In this document: piece after piece, positions 20,811-22,153 of the stretch
How positions within the stretch are numbered: the first letter of the stretch is position 1
Layout: the number at the start of each line of letters is the position of its first letter
Assembly: GCA_016202875.1 (NCBI GenBank)
Contig: JACQNX010000025.1
Location: 1-22,153, forward strand
Length of the DNA stretch: 22,153 bases
Direction: 5' to 3'
DNA from: Candidatus Aenigmatarchaeota archaeon
Lineage (GTDB): Archaea; Aenigmatarchaeota; Aenigmatarchaeia; GW2011-AR5
Translations under genes and position numbers: made by a program
Notes under the pieces: generated by a model
The model's input: only the letters and a program-made list of their open reading frames with translations
Database searches by the model: none
Told to the model about the DNA's origin: nothing

Positions 20811-21110
20811 TTATTTCTTCAGAGCCAGTAAGCTGCCGATAAGCGCCAGCAGAGGGCCGATGACAACACCGACACCCACTGCAAGACCTATCAAGCTGAA
20901 GATCAGCCAGAGTGCCCAGACAGCCTTACTCTTTGCGGCCATCCATGCAAAGATCAGGGTCAATATGCCGACTACGACACCGACCAGACCTGCGCTCCCT
21001 GCAAGGCTAACAACGCCCCAGGAAGGCACTGCTGTTCCTGCAGCTGCAACTGCTCCGACGATGAGGGTTATGAGCCCTCCCAATACACCCAATATTGTTG
21101 CTGTTTTCAT
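20811..21110 (-). CDS. small Gly-rich multi-span membrane protein (paralogue B)
   Basis: A 99-residue hydrophobic protein similar in design to the one at 18616-18945. It starts KTATILGVLGGLITLIVGAV; a Gly/Val-rich span follows (SAGLVGVVVGILTLIFAWM), then a short basic loop (AAKSKAVW), LWLIFSLIGLAVGVGVVIG and a final span ending LLALKK. Shared traits are LGGLITLI near the start, a tryptophan-containing loop between spans two and three, and a Lys-Lys tail. The frame extends four codons to a TTG, but the ATG at 21110 is preferred because a CTTTATAAG box about 33 bases upstream would start transcription just before it. A strong terminator hairpin follows. Confidence 0.78.
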   Translation of the reverse strand: MKTATILGVLGGLITLIVGAVAAAGTAVPSWGVVSLAGSAGLVGVVVGILTLIFAWMAAKSKAVWALWLIFSLIGLAVGVGVVIGPLLALIGSLLALKK

Positions 21111-21140
21111 AGTTATCAACAATGCTATTATGCAAAAGGC

Positions 21141-21175
21141 TTATAAAGATTGCGGGATGGTGGAAAGTATATATA
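21141..21175. promoter_or_regulatory. divergent promoters of the membrane protein and the 196-aa gene
   Basis: CTTTATAA on the minus strand (21141-21148) serves the gene starting at 21110. TATATATA on the plus strand (21168-21175) is centred 26 bases from the ATG at 21197. Confidence 0.55.
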
Positions 21176-21196
21176 GGGATCAACGATTCTTTTAGG

Positions 21197-21787
21197 ATGA
21201 ACAAAGGCGAACAGGCGGCAAGAATCGGCAGGGCAAGGAATTTCCTCGTTTCAGGGGTGAGCATCTGCCCATATGCCAAGAGATACGCCAGCCAAACGAG
21301 CTTCGGCTATCTGCAAGAGGCATTTGACACGGAGGACGCCCTATACCCTATCCTGGACCTTGCGAAAAGGCCTGAAATAATGGTGGCTGTATATGTCTTT
21401 GATTTTGACCTGGCAAGCCACGACCTGGAAAGGGCTAGGTCTATATGCCTGTTCAAGGGAATGTTCAAAGCCCTGTACCTCGAGGAGCACGGACAGCAGA
21501 CAGAAAGCTTTCTTCAGGAGATCGGCAATGAGCTTGATGAGGCTTTCTCCCCAAAATCGCGCATCAACCCTTTCATGAGCTATCAAGAGCAGCCTTTCTT
21601 CAGCATAGCCATGAACCCTGTTTATGAGCCGCAACATCCGCGCTGGTCGCCTGTTTCCATGGTTGTAGCAACAAGGCATTCCGACGTCGCGACCGCTCCT
21701 GAACCGATAGTAAAGGCAATACGCAATGAGATGAAAAAGAGAACAGGGTCTTTTTACGATGCCGACCAGCTATATTTGATGCCATGA
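21197..21787 (+). CDS. protein of unknown function, 196 aa (possibly distant YqcI/YcgG-like)
   Basis: A 196-residue soluble protein. Near the N-terminus is FLVSGVSICPYAKRYASQTSFG, with one conserved-looking Cys followed by Pro. The middle alternates helices (FDLASHDLERARSICLFKGMFKALYLEEHG). The C-terminal third holds EQPFFSIAMNPVYEPQHPRWSPVSMVVATRHSD, which loosely resembles the aromatic/His-Pro-Arg strand of YqcI/YcgG-type proteins; I treat this as a guess. No signal peptide or membrane segment is present. The frame is open back to 21122, but the ATG at 21197 is exactly 26 bases from a TATATATA box, and starting upstream would run through the divergent promoter. Confidence 0.75.
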   Translation: MNKGEQAARIGRARNFLVSGVSICPYAKRYASQTSFGYLQEAFDTEDALYPILDLAKRPEIMVAVYVFDFDLASHDLERARSICLFKGMFKALYLEEHGQQTESFLQEIGNELDEAFSPKSRINPFMSYQEQPFFSIAMNPVYEPQHPRWSPVSMVVATRHSDVATAPEPIVKAIRNEMKKRTGSFYDADQLYLMP

Positions 21788-21841
21788 AACGGCACGGAGC
21801 ATCCTTAAAAGTCAGACATTTATTTATTTAGATAAAGAAAC

Positions 21842-21850
21842 TTTTAAATA
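21842..21850 (+). promoter_or_regulatory. TATA box of the VapBC operon
   Basis: TTTTAAATA predicts initiation at about 21872, a few bases before the antitoxin ATG at 21880 (the alternative ATG is at 21889). The following AT-rich tract ATATATATG may also contribute. Confidence 0.5.
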
Positions 21851-21879
21851 CTTCAATATGTAAATATATATGTGATCAT

Positions 21880-22116
21880 ATGGGCATAATGACAATAAGC
21901 GTGAACGATGAAGCAGAGAAATTGTTCAGGAAGCTGGCTAGCGCCAAGTACGGAAAGAGAAAAGGGGCGCTGGGCGAAGCAGTCGAGGAAGCCATAGGAC
22001 TTTGGGCAGAAAAAGAAAAAAAGAATGCCGTGGCAAAGGCGATGGAACTGCTGGAAAAAGGGCATAATAGCGGCGGCCTGCTCTACAAATCAAGGGACGA
22101 GCTCCATGAGCGATGA
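21880..22116 (+). CDS. vapB: VapB-type antitoxin
   Basis: A 78-residue antitoxin. The N-terminus (MTISVNDEAEKLFRKLASAKYGKRKGALGEAVEEAIGLWAE) fits a ribbon-helix-helix DNA-binding domain: a short strand TISVN followed by two helices. The C-terminus (LEKGHNSGGLLYKSRDELHER) is the toxin-neutralising tail, with the KSRxELHER signature common in archaeal VapB proteins. It overlaps the PIN toxin start by 11 bases, the usual coupling for VapBC. It probably represses its own promoter as a complex. The ATG at 21889 (three codons in) is an equally good start. Confidence 0.88.
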   Translation: MGIMTISVNDEAEKLFRKLASAKYGKRKGALGEAVEEAIGLWAEKEKKNAVAKAMELLEKGHNSGGLLYKSRDELHER

Positions 22117-22153
22117 TACCATAGTCGTCGATACCAATATCATCGTCTATGCC
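22106..22153 (+). CDS. vapC: VapC-type PIN-domain toxin (5' end only)
   Basis: Only 16 codons are in the window: MSDDTIVVDTNIIVYA. VVDTNIIVYA is the hallmark first strand of PIN-domain ribonucleases, with the first catalytic Asp. It overlaps the antitoxin stop in a shifted frame. VapC toxins cut specific RNAs, often tRNA or rRNA; the target here cannot be told. Confidence 0.88.
   Translation, partial: MSDDTIVVDTNIIVYA

Overview
The window looks like a chromosome segment of an archaeon. Nearly every gene that begins a transcript has an A/T-only TATA-like box centred about 26 bases upstream of its start codon, which predicts leaderless mRNAs. Genes inside operons instead carry AGGTGA-type ribosome binding sites. 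The gene content fits: separate alpha and beta subunits of ADP-forming acetyl-CoA synthetase, a cyclic-2,3-diphosphoglycerate-synthetase-like GTPase, a carbamate kinase, and a VapBC pair. The compact gene layout, many tiny proteins and fermentative carbon metabolism suggest a DPANN-type lineage (Woesearchaeota-like), but no rRNA or ribosomal protein gene is present to prove it.

Layout. 1-2159 (minus): 2-oxoacid (probably pyruvate) dehydrogenase E1 alpha, a pterin carbinolamine dehydratase-like protein and E1 beta (cut by the window edge), packed with 1-base gaps, with a divergent winged-helix regulator at 2264. 2588-3274: a small thioredoxin-like protein and an unknown protein. 3275-5751 (minus): acetyl-CoA synthetase alpha, an acetyltransferase, a 46-residue zinc-binding microprotein and a second acetyltransferase, head-to-head with acetyl-CoA synthetase beta (5829-6467, plus). 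6478-8317 (minus): class III aminotransferase, a small membrane protein and two very small single-span membrane peptides. 8425-10580: a Cys-rich zinc protein and a divergent pair of exported unknown proteins. 10593-12050 (minus): aldehyde dehydrogenase. 12230-16374 (minus): ornithine-carbamoyltransferase-family enzyme, COG2403-type GTPase, a DUF3800 protein and carbamate kinase. 16493-18524: a Kelch lipoprotein and a HExxH zincin-like protein.

18616-21110 (minus) is the most unusual part. A bacterial-type ECF sigma-70 factor, read from an archaeal TATA promoter, sits among orphan genes and is bracketed by two similar small membrane proteins. 21197-22153 (plus) holds an unknown 196-residue protein and the start of a VapBC toxin-antitoxin operon.

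Metabolically, the E1 enzyme would feed acetyl-CoA to the ADP-forming synthetase, giving acetate and ATP. The carbamoyltransferase and carbamate kinase would give ATP from a carbamoylated amine. The aminotransferase and aldehyde dehydrogenase could process ornithine- or GABA-like amines. No arginine deiminase is in the window.

The points most worth following up are the archaeal sigma factor and its island, a short promoter-driven transcript (structured RNA or micro-ORF) beside the DUF3800 gene, the altered substrate loops of the carbamoyltransferase, and a Pat-like split arrangement of acyl-CoA synthetase and acetyltransferase genes.
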